The notes under the pieces are model-generated. The model saw only the letters and a program-made list of their open reading frames with translations. It searched no databases and had not been told where the DNA came from. The position numbers and the translations under genes were made by a program. Shown here in pieces: positions 22,533 through 32,171 of a stretch of DNA of 64,000 nt; the stretch's first letter is position 1; every line of letters begins with the position of its first letter. Source of the DNA: Sporothrix humicola (Eukaryota > Ascomycota > Sordariomycetes > Ophiostomatales > Ophiostomataceae); assembly GCA_021396245.1 (NCBI GenBank), contig WNYE01000083.1, forward strand, positions 1 through 64,000, given 5' to 3'.

Positions 22533-24588
22533 TCATCCGACCAACCGCTCCATCTCGTGCTCTGTGGCGGCAACCTGCTGATAGCGCATGCCTCCACTGG
22601 TAGCCACGGTGTCACCGCTCTCGCCCTCTCCCGCAATCTCTTTCGGCACGCGCGCCGTGGCAAACTGCCGCGTCGGTGTCCGCTGCGCAAACAGCCAGTC
22701 CAGCGCCGCATACGAGCGGCCCTTTGTCTCGGGCAGGCGCAGTAGCGCCCACAGCAGGACGGCGGACGCCAGCACGGCCCAGACAAAACCGACGGTCCCT
22801 TTGAGGTTCAGGGCGCCCGGATTCAGCAGGTACGGCTGGGCAACGTTGGCGGCGATGGAGGCGGCGTAGTAGGCGTTGCGCGCCAGACAGACGGTCCTCT
22901 GTCGCAGCCGGGTCGATCCAACTTCCGCGGGGAGTGCCCACCCGAGCTGCCCAACGGACAGCTGAAAGACAAAGGTCCACACGAGCGTCAGGGCGGCCTG
23001 CACGAGGCCGACACCGCGCGGCGGCTCGTCGTGCGGTCCGATAAAGCTGAGGGCGCCGACCACGGCCAGCAGCGCCGCCATGGTGGCCATGCCGCCCAGG
23101 AAGATGGCGCGGCGCCCGTAGCGCGGCATCAGCACCGTCCAGTTGACCAGCGTGCCGGCGAGCGCCAGCAGGGTGCCGCCGGTATTGAGGAGGTAGGTGG
23201 TGCGCGTGGCCAGGCCGACCTGCTGAAAAAAGTAGGTCGAGTTGTACGCAAACGGCGCGCCGGCCAGCGTTTGCGCGGCAAAGGCCATGCACGCAATCTC
23301 GGTGCGGCGGCGCTCCGTGCCCCGGAAGCAGTCCCAATACGTCGTCTCGTCACTCTTGCTTTTTGTGGTCGACAACTCCCTCTCCTCCATGGCGTTGGTC
23401 CGCTCTATGGTGGCCAGCGTGGCGTCAATGTCGGCCCCGGGTGCCGAGGCGGTCTGGAGGCGAATCAGCGCCTTGCGTGCGGCCGTCCGCCGGCCCGTCC
23501 TCACCAGATGCCACGGCGACTCGGGCGCAAAACATAGGACAGGGAAGATTATGACGGGCCACAGCCACTGCAGCGCAAAGGGGATGCGGAAGGCCCACTC
23601 GTCGGTGCGTGTTTCGACGAGGGCGGCGAGCACACCGGCCGCGATGAGCTGCCCCAGAATAAAACACATGTTGGTCCAGGACGTGAGGTAGCTGCGGAGG
23701 GCAGTCGGCAAGAGTTCGGAGGCGTAGGCAGGGGCCGAGCTCGCAAAGATGCCCCATGGGAGGCCACACAGGATTTCTCCAACAAGAAGGACCTGGATGG
23801 TCGGGGCGAAGAAGGTGAGAAAGATGAACACGGAAAGTAGAGCGAGCGCAGCGAGAAGAACCCGTTTCTGGCCGTAGCGGGACACGAGGTGCCCGTTCAA
23901 AGCTGTGCCGAAGAAGCAGCCGACGGGCGCGGCGTTGGAGAGGGCGGCCATCCAGGCGGCCGAGAGCTGGTGCTGGCCGTTGTCGTCGACGAACTGGCCG
24001 TATTTGGTGGCGAACGTGGGGTATGCGAAGAAGTTGCCGATACTAGACGAAGTCAGAACGAGTGAGCGAAGCGAGCGAGTGCTGACGAGTCCTTACACAG
24101 AAAGACTCGAGCGAAGCGAGGACAGAAGAAAAGCGAGCGAAGCGAGGACCAAAAAATAGAACGTACAGAATCATATCGTAGCCCTCCATGATAACGCAGG
24201 CCGACGTTACGAGGCACCAGAGGACGGCCTTGCGGTAGACGCGCAGAGCCTGGGGGACGGTCAAGTCGGGCTCGACGAGGACCGAGTCGGGCTTCCCGCC
24301 GTCCACGCCCTCGATGTCGGCGGCCCGATCGACCAGGCCCTGTCGCTCATTAGGGACTGCATCGTCGAGGTCGTCGAGGTTGTTGTCGTGGTGGTCGTCG
24401 TTCTTTCTGGGAGTATTTATTCGGGAGTTGTCGCCGTGGTCGCCGTCATCGTCGTCGCCGTCGCTATCGAGGCCGCTGTCCGACGCCAGTGCAAAGGCGT
24501 CGTTGTCGTCGAGGGAGCGTCGATTGCCTTTGTCTCTGGCGTTGGTGTTGTCGGCGGACGACTCGCCCTTGATTGTCGAGGCCGGCAT
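22533..24588 (-). CDS. MFS sugar transporter, maltose-permease (alpha-glucoside) type
   Basis: This plasma-membrane proton/sugar symporter has 643 aa in two exons, 24588-24167 and 24042-22533. A 124-base intron (GTACGT donor, CTAG acceptor) lies inside TM1. Splicing restores EGYDMILIGNFFAYP, a hallmark of fungal alpha-glucoside permeases. The first 100 residues are a hydrophilic Asp/Asn-rich cytosolic head. Further family marks are GHLVSRYGQKR after TM2, PESPWHLVR before the central loop and PETKGRSYAALDWLF after TM12. Transport of maltose or related glucosides is inferred; other hexoses or glycosides are possible. The intron and the leader (24650-24715) both contain GCTTCGC mirror-type repeats, so these repeats sit only in non-coding parts of this gene. 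The ATG at 24588 is the first one after the leader that gives a sensible N-terminus. Confidence 0.9.
24058..24152 (-). repeat. GCTTCGC mirror-type repeats inside the MFS intron
   Basis: Read on the gene strand, the intron has three copies of CTCGCTTCGCTC separated by pyrimidine-rich spacers. They fill most of the 124-base intron between donor and acceptor. Confidence 0.8.
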
Positions 24589-25425
24589 AATGCATGCATC
24601 TGTTTCTATGGCATGTTGGTGGGTGTCGTGTTGGGTCGAAGAATCGAGTGAGCGAAGCGCGCGAGGCGAGAAGGAAAGAAAGAAATCGAGTGAGCGAAGC
24701 GAACGAGGACAAAAAGAAAGAAAGAAAAGGGGTAGAAAATGACAATTCGGACAAGAAAAGAAAGAGCGACGGTGAGCAACGGTGAGCAACGCGCCTGTTG
24801 GCCCTGCTGGGCGACTTCCCTGATTTCTCACTTCGGCTGTCAGACGAGGAAGGCGCAATCGATCGACAGACAGCTGACAGGGGACAACGGACAACACGGG
24901 CAGGCACGATGCTGTCAGGTGCCAGCCAATCACATCTTCCAGAAAAGGAAGCTCCGTCCAACGGCAGCTCGTGTTGAGAGAAAGTGGGTCTTTCCCCAGC
25001 CCAGCCAAGAACAGCGTCATCGCAAATTCACATGTTCAGTGGATTTAGTGGTGGCCACATTTATCTTTCGCATCTTCAGCATCTTCGCATCTTCATGATC
25101 TCACGTATCACAACCAACACAATGTCCATCTTCTGTCGTCTGTACAGAATTTGTATTATTTATTATTAGACTGTCTGTCTTTATTCTAATTTTGGTCTTC
25201 TCTCCTTTTGTTTTGCTTCGTTTGTCTTTATCTTCAGTTCTTTCCACCTTTTAACATCGTATCCGACGGTTCACTTCGCCTTTGTCCTTCTATCGTCTCC
25301 GACGGTAATATCGCCTGCGGCGACTAACATGGCCTCCGGCAGTTCATGATCCACCGCCTCCCCCGCCCTCCCACCCGGAGGCAGTGGTGGTCGGGGGTTT
25401 GTTGTAACATCGCCTACGGCGATGT
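24589..25425. other. intergenic: MFS leader/promoter and GNAT 3' flank
   Basis: No gene was found. Two further GCTTCGC-type repeats lie at 24650-24715 in the probable leader of the MFS gene. The right part is the palindrome cluster described separately. Confidence 0.65.
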
Positions 25426-25426
25426 T
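25257..25426 (-). repeat. micro-palindrome cluster at the 3' end of the GNAT gene (copy A)
   Basis: In order on the + strand: CGTC-TCC-GACG (25294-25304), TCGCC-TGC-GGCGA (25311-25323), CTAACATGGCCTCCGGCAG, and a 21-base palindrome with arms AACATCGCC and GGCGATGTT around TAC (25406-25426). The last base of that palindrome pairs with the final base of the GNAT stop codon. The same order recurs at 60829-60941 behind the AAA ATPase gene. Confidence 0.8.
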
Positions 25427-26121
25427 CATGCCGCCTTTGACTCCTCTGTCGGTCTCGGATCCCTGATCATAAACACATGCTCATACTCTCCGCCAAAGTA
25501 TGTCCTGGCCTCCACCTCCCTGAACCCGTGCCCTTTCGACGTATACACCGGCCGGCCGTCCGGCGTCGCGTCCAGGTAGCACGGCACGCCCTGCGCGTCG
25601 GCCTGGTGCTCACCCCATCTGAGGAGTGCACCCGCCGCGCCCTTGCCCTGGTGGTCCTTATGCGTGGCGATCAGCTCGAGGTACCAGTGCGGCTGCTGCT
25701 GTCCGGCCTCGGTGGGATGGGCCATGAAGCGCTTGTGCTGCCGCTCCAGGTCATGAAAAAACTCGACGGCGGCGTCTTGGTCACCATCCGACGGCCAGGC
25801 CTCGCGCGGCGGCATGGCGGGGATGGGGTCGGTGGGCTTGAGGGGGCTGTTCCAGATGGCGAAAGCGACCATGGTCTTTTTCTTCTTTTTGGGGTCCTCG
25901 CTCGCCTGCGGCTCACTCGTGTCGTCCTCCTCCATGACGCGGAACTGGGCAAAGTCGTTCTTCATGTCCTCGACAAAGTTGTTGCGCCAAAAGGGCCGGA
26001 CCTGCGGCGAGCTCTCGGGAAAGACGCGCTTCTGGATGGCGTTGTCGGCGAAGGCGGAAAAGTAGATCTCGACCATTTGGTCAATGTCGGCGGCCGTGCC
26101 GGGGCGCATCGTGAGAGGCAT
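25426..26121 (-). CDS. GNAT-family N-acetyltransferase
   Basis: The protein has 231 aa in one exon and is predicted cytosolic. The N-terminus PLTMRPGTAADIDQMVEIYFSAF (here cited in part) is the usual first strand and helix of GNAT enzymes. Acetyl-CoA binding motif A is HQGKGAAGALL near residue 172, fitting Q/R-x-x-G-x-G/A. It is followed by CYLDATPDGRPVYTSKGHGF, which is typical of fungal GNAT proteins related to puromycin-type acetyltransferases. A Glu/Asp then Lys-rich insertion (PKKKKK) lies near residue 77. The acceptor substrate is unknown. I chose the ATG at 26121 because the domain begins right after it; the frame runs further upstream but that part is not protein-like. The stop codon adjoins a perfect palindrome. 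Confidence 0.85.
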   Translation of the reverse strand: MPLTMRPGTAADIDQMVEIYFSAFADNAIQKRVFPESSPQVRPFWRNNFVEDMKNDFAQFRVMEEDDTSEPQASEDPKKKKKTMVAFAIWNSPLKPTDPIPAMPPREAWPSDGDQDAAVEFFHDLERQHKRFMAHPTEAGQQQPHWYLELIATHKDHQGKGAAGALLRWGEHQADAQGVPCYLDATPDGRPVYTSKGHGFREVEARTYFGGEYEHVFMIRDPRPTEESKAA

Positions 26122-27070
26122 GGCGACGGTGGTGTGAAGTTGTCTTGGGCGTAGATGTGATCTAAGATGGTCGGATCGACGAGTGAATATGGCAGTCGAC
26201 AGCCTTATATCGTCAACAACGTCCGTCTTGGCGGCTTGGCCGGATCTCGGAGGATTTGAGAGGAGGATTGAAGATCTAAAAGTCAGATGTGGTGAGAAGT
26301 AAAGGAACGTAAGAATCGTCAAAAGAGGTCGTAAAACCCGAGTTGCGCAATGTAGTCAATTTAGTCAATGGTCGCAAACTTTTGATCCCCGCAGAGGCGC
26401 ACGCCAAGACGAATGCGACTGTTTCGGAAAGCCGCGACGGCAGGACTTGAAGTTAAATAGTATCTTATGCAGTTAATTAAGCTGCGCTGACGGGTCCCTG
26501 CGGTCCGTAAATCTTTCAAGTGTGGTAACTTCTCACTTCTTCGACTTTTGCTTTTGCATCCGCCTGAGTCACGCCGGCCAGGGCTGTCGAAATGGCCAAA
26601 GAGGGCAGGAAACGACGATTTCCGACTGTCATAGCGGGCACCGGCGCGGGGCTTGGCCGCCACCGACTCCCATTCGCTTGGGTTTTACGTCGTACAGCGC
26701 ATTCATTGCACTGTGAGTCGAGCACCGTAGCCAACTGCCTAATCGAGGCAAGTCCAGCCAGTATTACAGTGCCTTTACCCGAGTCTGGTCCGTATTTCCA
26801 CAGTCTTGCCGTTTACAACGGCCGACTGTTACATTACATCTCACAACAATCTTGGCATGACTCTTGAAGTCGACAAAATAGAAGAATGTCACGAGATAGC
26901 CAAATAATTGAATAAGTCGTGGAATAATATATCCTACTGTTAGAATCAACCGGTGATTGAATGCAGCCATATGTACAAAAGAAAGGAAGTCGTCAACAGG
27001 AGCTTCTACAGTGCAAGTTGACAGTAAATCAACAACATCAAAACTCCTTTGAATATCACCACCTCAACAT
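26122..27070. other. intergenic between the GNAT and UstYa-like genes
   Basis: Apart from the TATA-like element I see no supported gene or RNA here. The open frames are short and overlapping. Confidence 0.6.
26205..26210 (-). promoter_or_regulatory. TATA box of the GNAT gene
   Basis: On the gene strand the sequence ATATAAGG lies about 85 bases before the ATG at 26121. This is a typical distance, assigned by pattern. Confidence 0.45.
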
Positions 27071-28426
27071 TTAATCGTCAATCGGCAGAACCGTCCGCAC
27101 GCCGTCACGGATTTGGCCTAATAAGTCAGCAAAATATTCAAACAAAATTAAAACAAAATTCAAAATAGGAAAAAACACTAGAAAGAATGTACTCACTCTC
27201 GAGGTAGCTCTTGACTTGGCCGTAGTCTTTGCAAACTGTAGAAGTAGAGTTGTCAGTAAATGTTTTCAGGTAAACAATAAGACACATAAAGACACAGAGA
27301 ATGCCGTCGCTTGACAGAATCACTTCTGCTTCGCAGAGAGAATGTCTTCTGCTCCGCAGTCTGCTTCGCAGTAGACACAGAGAGACACAGAGAGAATGCG
27401 CGTAGCTTGTGACAGCAGCCAAGCTACGCGAGAATGAGAGAGGATGGTCCTAGCCGCTGTCGCGGCTACTTTTCTTCACTCACCATGATGACCACTCCAC
27501 CCGCCGTCCAACGCTCCATTGTCGGACGCGTCCGTCGGCTCGTGCGCCTCGACCGCCACATCGCCCGCACACATTGTCGCTTGCCGCAAATAGTCGATGC
27601 AGTGCAGATAGTGCGAGTGGTAGTCGGCGGGCAGGTCAGGCGACGGCATCGCGTTCATCCGCAGGGCCGTGTAAATGCGACCCATCATCAACTGGGTGCG
27701 TAGCAACGAGGTTAGTCTTCAAAATGCGTAGCAGGTAGACTGGGAAAGGAGAGCAATTCAACTCCTCGACTACTCGACACTTCGTGTCTCGTAGTCTTGG
27801 CCACTTACAATACAGTGCAGCTGGTGCGTCATGGTCGTCGTGAAAAACGTCGTCTGCGCCTCGGACCCCTTCCAGCCGGCGCCCTGCGGCATCAGCGTGT
27901 TCCACGTCGCCAGCGTGGTGTTGCTCGCAAAGTCGGCGTCTTTAGCAGGGACAAACGCCTCGTCGGCCTCCCACTTGACGACTTTTGTCCCAAAAATCGG
28001 CCCCTGGGCCATAAAGTCGCCGCCGACCTGCCACTTGGACGGCCGCTGGCGGATCTCGAGCTGGAGCATGACGACCAATCCCAGAATGACGACCAGCAGG
28101 CCCGTGTCGATCATCCAGCGGTGGCGGCGGGCGGCCGCAATGACTTTGGAGACGGTCGACGGGCGTCGGCCCAACCCCCGCTCCAGAGCAATGGTCTCCC
28201 ACTGCTTTTCGTCGTCGCTGATGAGGGCATCGTCGACTTCGGTGTCGGAGCCGTCGCTGTTGCGGCGGTCTTCGTGGCGGTCGGAGCGGTTTTCAGAGCG
28301 GATTTCAGAGCGGCTGCTGTTTGAGTTTGCCGAGTTTTGTCGGGCAAGCCGGTCGCGCTCTCGCCGCTCGGCGATGCTGACTTTCTTGGTGTTGGTGTTG
28401 ACGGGATTGTAAGCGACGTCAGACAT
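27071..28426 (-). CDS. UstYa-like (DUF3328) oxidase, four exons
   Basis: The protein has 303 aa. Exons are 28426-27809, 27691-27484, 27235-27197 (39 bases) and 27117-27071 (47 bases); all donors are GTRAGT-like. UstYa proteins are fungal oxidases that cyclise or otherwise modify RiPPs and other secondary metabolites. The N-terminus is cytosolic, Arg/Asn/Ser-rich and charged. A single TM segment lies at about 105-125. The two signature metal-binding motifs are HQLHC (201-205) and HYLHC (233-237). The small exon 3 carries the conserved CKDYGQVKSYLE segment that closes the domain, and exon 4 ends in RTVLPIDD. Intron 2 (248 bases) is unusually long and packed with micro-palindromes. The neighbourhood (acyltransferase, SDR, second UstYa) suggests a biosynthetic role. 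The substrate is unknown. Confidence 0.88.
27326..27468 (-). repeat. palindrome cluster inside intron 2 of the UstYa-like gene
   Basis: Three palindromes with arms CTGC and GCAG around TTC, TCC and TTC lie at 27326-27336, 27349-27359 and 27361-27371. An 11-bp inverted repeat (CGCGTAGCTTG and CAAGCTACGCG) spans 27399-27430. A 7-bp one (TAGCCGC and GCGGCTA) spans 27451-27468. On the gene strand CATTCT words separate them, as in the NOP10 3' flank. Confidence 0.8.
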
Positions 28427-29326
28427 GGTGAAAGACGAAAAGCGGCTCGTATTAAAGATGAATAAAAAGTAAGTAATCACGACGGTGAATAATCGATCAC
28501 GTCGTCGAGTGAGTCGTAGTAATCAAACAGTAATCAATACTGCATGCAGGCAGGTCAGGTCGAGAGACAGGTCAACTGCCCGCGGAGAAGACGAGAAAAG
28601 AAGTGAGATTTGAAGAAAGGAAAAGAAAAAAGAGAAAAGAAAAAGAGGGTGTGAACGGGAACAAACGAAGCGAAAAGGTGAGATGCTGACCAAAAAAGTG
28701 AAGATCATGGACAGAAAAAGAAGCAAAAGAAGGGAAGAGAAGAAAAGAAGGTGATGACAACAGGAGAAGACGGCAAGACACAAAAGAAGGGAAAGACGAA
28801 GCGAAAGCCGTGCGTCTGTGTTCCCGTTGTTTGGTCTTTGCGGTGTTTGGCTGTCTTCGTCGTCTGTAATGTGTGTCCGTGTCTGTCTGCCCACTCCTAT
28901 TCTGAGGCGTTTCAGGTTGGTCGAGGGTCGTGTTCCAGAATTGGCAGAATTGGTGGAATTGGCAGAATTGGGGATGCGACCACGACCGTGACGCTGCAAC
29001 GCTGCGACGCTGGACAGGTACTGTGGGGCCGTCAAAGAGTTGTCAGTACGTCGTAAAAATAAAATAAAATAAATCACACGTCAGAAACAAAAGCCGAGTT
29101 CATGTCTTAAGCCAAGATGATGGCTGCCGATGCGTCGATGCGTGTCGATCGGTCTTGTCATTTCTTACCGTTGTCTTGTCGCGGGGATTGACTTGCAGCG
29201 AGATAATCGTCTGATAACAAGGCTGTCCTCGGCAAAATGGGCCGATAAAGTCTTTCATGGGTATTGTCTATTCTATTCTCTACTGTCTTTCTATTGTCTT
29301 GATGCAGTACTTCCTACTTCGTACTG
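28427..29326. other. intergenic: UstYa-like promoter and acyltransferase 3' flank
   Basis: No gene was found. The + strand is purine-rich at 28560-28800, and the long open frame on the opposite strand is a product of that skew. A short tandem repeat lies at 28936-28970. Confidence 0.6.
28936..28970 (+). repeat. nine-base tandem repeat GAATTGGCA
   Basis: Four near-identical tandem copies of a nine-base unit (GAATTGGCA, GAATTGGTG and variants) lie between the two genes. Confidence 0.8.
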
Positions 29327-29327
29327 C
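29304..29327. repeat. inverted repeat abutting the acyltransferase stop codon
   Basis: Arms GCAGTAC and GTACTGC lie around a ten-base loop. The outermost base of the right arm is the complement of the final base of the TAG stop. This could form a 3' UTR hairpin. Confidence 0.6.
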
Positions 29328-30769
29328 TAACCCACATACTTTGCATACTTGACAAAGACTGGGTCTTCTTTCAGCAACCTCAAATCCCCCTCTCTCAAAC
29401 AAACACCCGCAGCCACTGTCCCGTCCTCATCCGCCGGCATCAAGTACGCCAGACTCTCGACTGGGGTGAATTGTGGCCGGCGGACGGCCACCGGAAGACT
29501 GCCAACACCAAAGTCTGTTTTGAAATCCGGCGCGGTCGTCCACGAGCTCAGCATCAGGCCGCCGGCGGCCGGGTCGACATGGCCGACAAAGGATAGCCGG
29601 CTGCCTTGGTCGGGGAAGCGGACAAAGCAGGTGGCGAGTGCGCGAGTGCGTTCCCGCAGACGGTCGGGCTGGAGGATGGCCGCGCGGAGTTGGGCGGCTG
29701 CCTCTCCTAGGGAAGATTCACACACCCAGTCGACCGTGTGCGTGTGGATGGTCATGTTCTGGAGGAGGGCCGGGTAGTTGGCGGGCATGCCCATGTACTT
29801 GCGGACGTCGACGGCGCGGGCAAACGTGGAGGGTGTTTTTGCGTCGAGTCTCGAGCGTCTGGCGCGCAGGATGGACTGCCAGAGAAAGGCCGAGAGGGCG
29901 TCGTTGGTCGACACAAAGGAGACGCTGCCGTCCCCTGGGAGAGTCTGGGTAGCCTCCTCTTTCAGTGCCTTGAGGGCCGCCCTGCTAAGGTTGAAGTAGG
30001 ACCACGCTGTGGGGGGTGGTGGGGGAGGTGCACTTTCTGTCGAAGAAGGCGCCGCCTCCGGCGACGCTGCAGGCAAGACCTGCTCGGGGATCAGAGCAAA
30101 GGGATCCGTCACCTCCTCCCCTAACAGATCCACCGCCCCTATGCGGTCGCCGTTGCCGACGGCCAGCTCGTCCTCCGCAAAACGCTCGCCCCGGCACGCC
30201 TTGGCCAGCCACGCAATCACCGCCGTCTGGCCCACCATGTCCATCGCTGCATGGTGGCAGACCACGGTCAGCACGAGCCCGTCACTCAAAAAAGTGGCCT
30301 GCACCAGAAGGACCGGCATTTCGGCCGGCTCGTCGGGCGACGGCAGCGTCCGGCGGGGACACACGACGGACTCGTCGAGCAGGTGCATAGGAAACCCCTG
30401 TGTGCGCAGCTTTTCAATTGTGAGAACATCCTCGCCGACATCCTTGACGACCAGCGACGGCGGCCCGTTTGGTAGCGGGGCAAAGTGCCGCCGGTTGTCC
30501 GCGGGAGAGACGGTAATCTGCCCGCCGAGCCAGGGGAAGGCCGCCACCAAACGAGAAAGGCCATTCTGGAGCGTGCTGGCGACAGCCTCACGGTCGCTGA
30601 CCGTCTCGAAAATGTACGAAATCTGCGTATAGATCTGCATCCCCGCCTGCTGCCCAAACACACCAATGTCCATGTGCGCTGCCGCCTCAGGCGAGAGGCG
30701 CTCCAGCTGGCGAAGCTGGCCAGGCTGGCCACAAGGGTTGTTGGCTTCGGAGGCGTGAGTCGAGGACAT
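29327..30769 (-). CDS. BAHD-type O-acyltransferase (trichothecene 3-O-acetyltransferase-like)
   Basis: The protein has 480 aa in one exon and is probably cytosolic. Enzymes of this family (PF02458 and relatives) transfer acyl groups from acyl-CoA to hydroxyls of secondary metabolites. The catalytic motif HHAAMD (H-x3-D) lies near residues 170-175, and the structural DFG motif (DFGVGSLPVAVRRP) near 417. The N-terminal domain has the usual ETVSDREAVASTLQNGLSRL type of segment, followed by PWLGGQ. A proline run (PPPPPP) marks the domain linker near residue 272. I chose the ATG at 30769 (A at -3); an upstream TTG-initiated extension is not needed. A TATA-like site lies 120 bases upstream. The stop codon abuts a 7-bp inverted repeat. 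Its position between two UstYa-like genes suggests a tailoring role; the acceptor is unknown. Confidence 0.9.
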   Translation of the reverse strand: MSSTHASEANNPCGQPGQLRQLERLSPEAAAHMDIGVFGQQAGMQIYTQISYIFETVSDREAVASTLQNGLSRLVAAFPWLGGQITVSPADNRRHFAPLPNGPPSLVVKDVGEDVLTIEKLRTQGFPMHLLDESVVCPRRTLPSPDEPAEMPVLLVQATFLSDGLVLTVVCHHAAMDMVGQTAVIAWLAKACRGERFAEDELAVGNGDRIGAVDLLGEEVTDPFALIPEQVLPAASPEAAPSSTESAPPPPPPTAWSYFNLSRAALKALKEEATQTLPGDGSVSFVSTNDALSAFLWQSILRARRSRLDAKTPSTFARAVDVRKYMGMPANYPALLQNMTIHTHTVDWVCESSLGEAAAQLRAAILQPDRLRERTRALATCFVRFPDQGSRLSFVGHVDPAAGGLMLSSWTTAPDFKTDFGVGSLPVAVRRPQFTPVESLAYLMPADEDGTVAAGVCLREGDLRLLKEDPVFVKYAKYVG

Positions 30770-31541
30770 CGTGGAGGTAGGCCGGACGAGGGGTTGTGAG
30801 GGGGGATTTGAGTGAGAAAGAGGTTTGGGAAGTCGTTGAGATGTTGACGTGTTCAATGGTTTGTAAATGTGAACAAGGGACGTCGTTCTTATATGGAGAG
30901 GAAGACATCGGAGCTTCGTAAGAGCTCCTTTGCGAGCTCAAGCTTGGCGTTTTGGCAGCTGTCGTCAATCCCCTGCTACAGCATCGCTGTCGCGACGTCA
31001 ATTGCCCACCAACACACTCCTAAATGCCCCGCAATCTCCACAACCGTACCTGGAAAACTGCCCTAGAAGATCCCAAAAATGCACTAACACACGCCAACTC
31101 CCCAAAACGGGCGAATGCCGCGCTGCATCAGAATGATTCATAATTGTGAACGAGGCTGAGGATAAATTATCGACGCAAAGTGGACAAAAGGAGAATATGC
31201 GAGGCAATTATGCACAAAAATATATCAATAAATTCTGACGTTCTTGTATTCTTATTTACCTATTTCCATACTGGGGATCACCTACACAATATTTGACCAA
31301 ACTGTGGCAAATAACAGAACCTCTTTGTGACATCACAATGTTCCTGAGTCGAGGAAGCTATCATCTAGAGAATGGATAGAAGCATCGTGACGATAGTGAA
31401 ATACGACTGGTTCATGTTATGGTCCATGTTATGATGCAGGTGCAGGAGGAGTCCCTCAATAAAAGTCCCTTCTGCTGTTTCTCTGGTGTTCCCTTCTGGT
31501 ATTTGGTTCATCACCAACACCATCACCGCCCACAACACACA
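30770..31541. other. divergent intergenic region
   Basis: The acyltransferase gene runs left and the orphan gene at 31542 runs right from this region, so it holds both promoters. No gene is supported. GAGCTC-rich inverted words occur at 30905-30945. Confidence 0.6.
30889..30894 (-). promoter_or_regulatory. TATA box of the acyltransferase gene
   Basis: On the gene strand CCATATAAG occurs about 120 bases before the ATG at 30769. It is assigned by pattern and distance. Confidence 0.45.
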
Positions 31542-32171
31542 ATGTGCACATTCTTCTACTACCACCGCTACACGGGCTGCGCGTGCATCTGGCGGGCCGC
31601 CGACATGCCCCGCGCCGACCGTGTTTTGCTGGCGGAATGTCCCCGGCGGCAAAATTATCGGTTGCTCGACGACCAACAGGAGTGCACCAACTATGCAGAC
31701 GGGCCGGACGATCCAGACGTTGTGGCGGCCGTCGAGGGCGTGTGTCCAGACTGTCGGGAGGAAGCGGCGAGGGCGGCCGCAATTGCTTCCTTGTCCTCGC
31801 CTCCTCGCGTACGGTTCCGTGACAGGATGCTGCTTCGCCCGCCGTCACCACCGCCCCTGACAGGTTACACCCTCTCTATGATAACACACTGTCCTGTTGT
31901 TTATGGCGACCGGGTAGGGATGTGGCTTGGGCGGGCGGGCAACGAAAACGAGTCGAGGACCGAGATGCCCCCGAATGGGTACCACCTGCAACACCACAGC
32001 GGCTACAAAATACCGTCATCCGTGTCGTTGCCCGGGACCGACGACAACAGCACATCCCCGCCCGAGGAAACCCCGGCGCCGCCGCTGCGACCGTCGGTTG
32101 ATGAGACACGACAGCAGAGACAACCACTGCGCGTCTATGGCCTCGGCTGGTTCAGTCGTTTCGGGCGGTAG
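31542..32171 (+). CDS. 209-aa Cys-containing fungal orphan
   Basis: This single-exon gene has an ATG in the context ACACACAATG. I do not recognise the family by name. The N-terminus MCTFFYYHRYTGCACIWR, a middle cysteine pair (AECPRR, QECTNY) and the later CPDC motif resemble small fungal proteins that start with MC and scatter possible zinc-binding cysteines over the first 90 residues. The second half is Pro/Arg/Ser-rich and probably disordered, and the protein ends in VYGLGWFSRFGR. There is no signal peptide or TM segment. The frame extends 41 codons upstream to another ATG, but that part is not protein-like. It lies between the acyltransferase and the SDR; involvement with them is unproven. 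Confidence 0.65.
   Translation: MCTFFYYHRYTGCACIWRAADMPRADRVLLAECPRRQNYRLLDDQQECTNYADGPDDPDVVAAVEGVCPDCREEAARAAAIASLSSPPRVRFRDRMLLRPPSPPPLTGYTLSMITHCPVVYGDRVGMWLGRAGNENESRTEMPPNGYHLQHHSGYKIPSSVSLPGTDDNSTSPPEETPAPPLRPSVDETRQQRQPLRVYGLGWFSRFGR

Noticed and set aside
24058..24152. CRISPR-like direct repeats
   Set aside because: The repeats are short, irregularly spaced and inside a eukaryotic intron, with no cas genes. No CRISPR array is present in the window.
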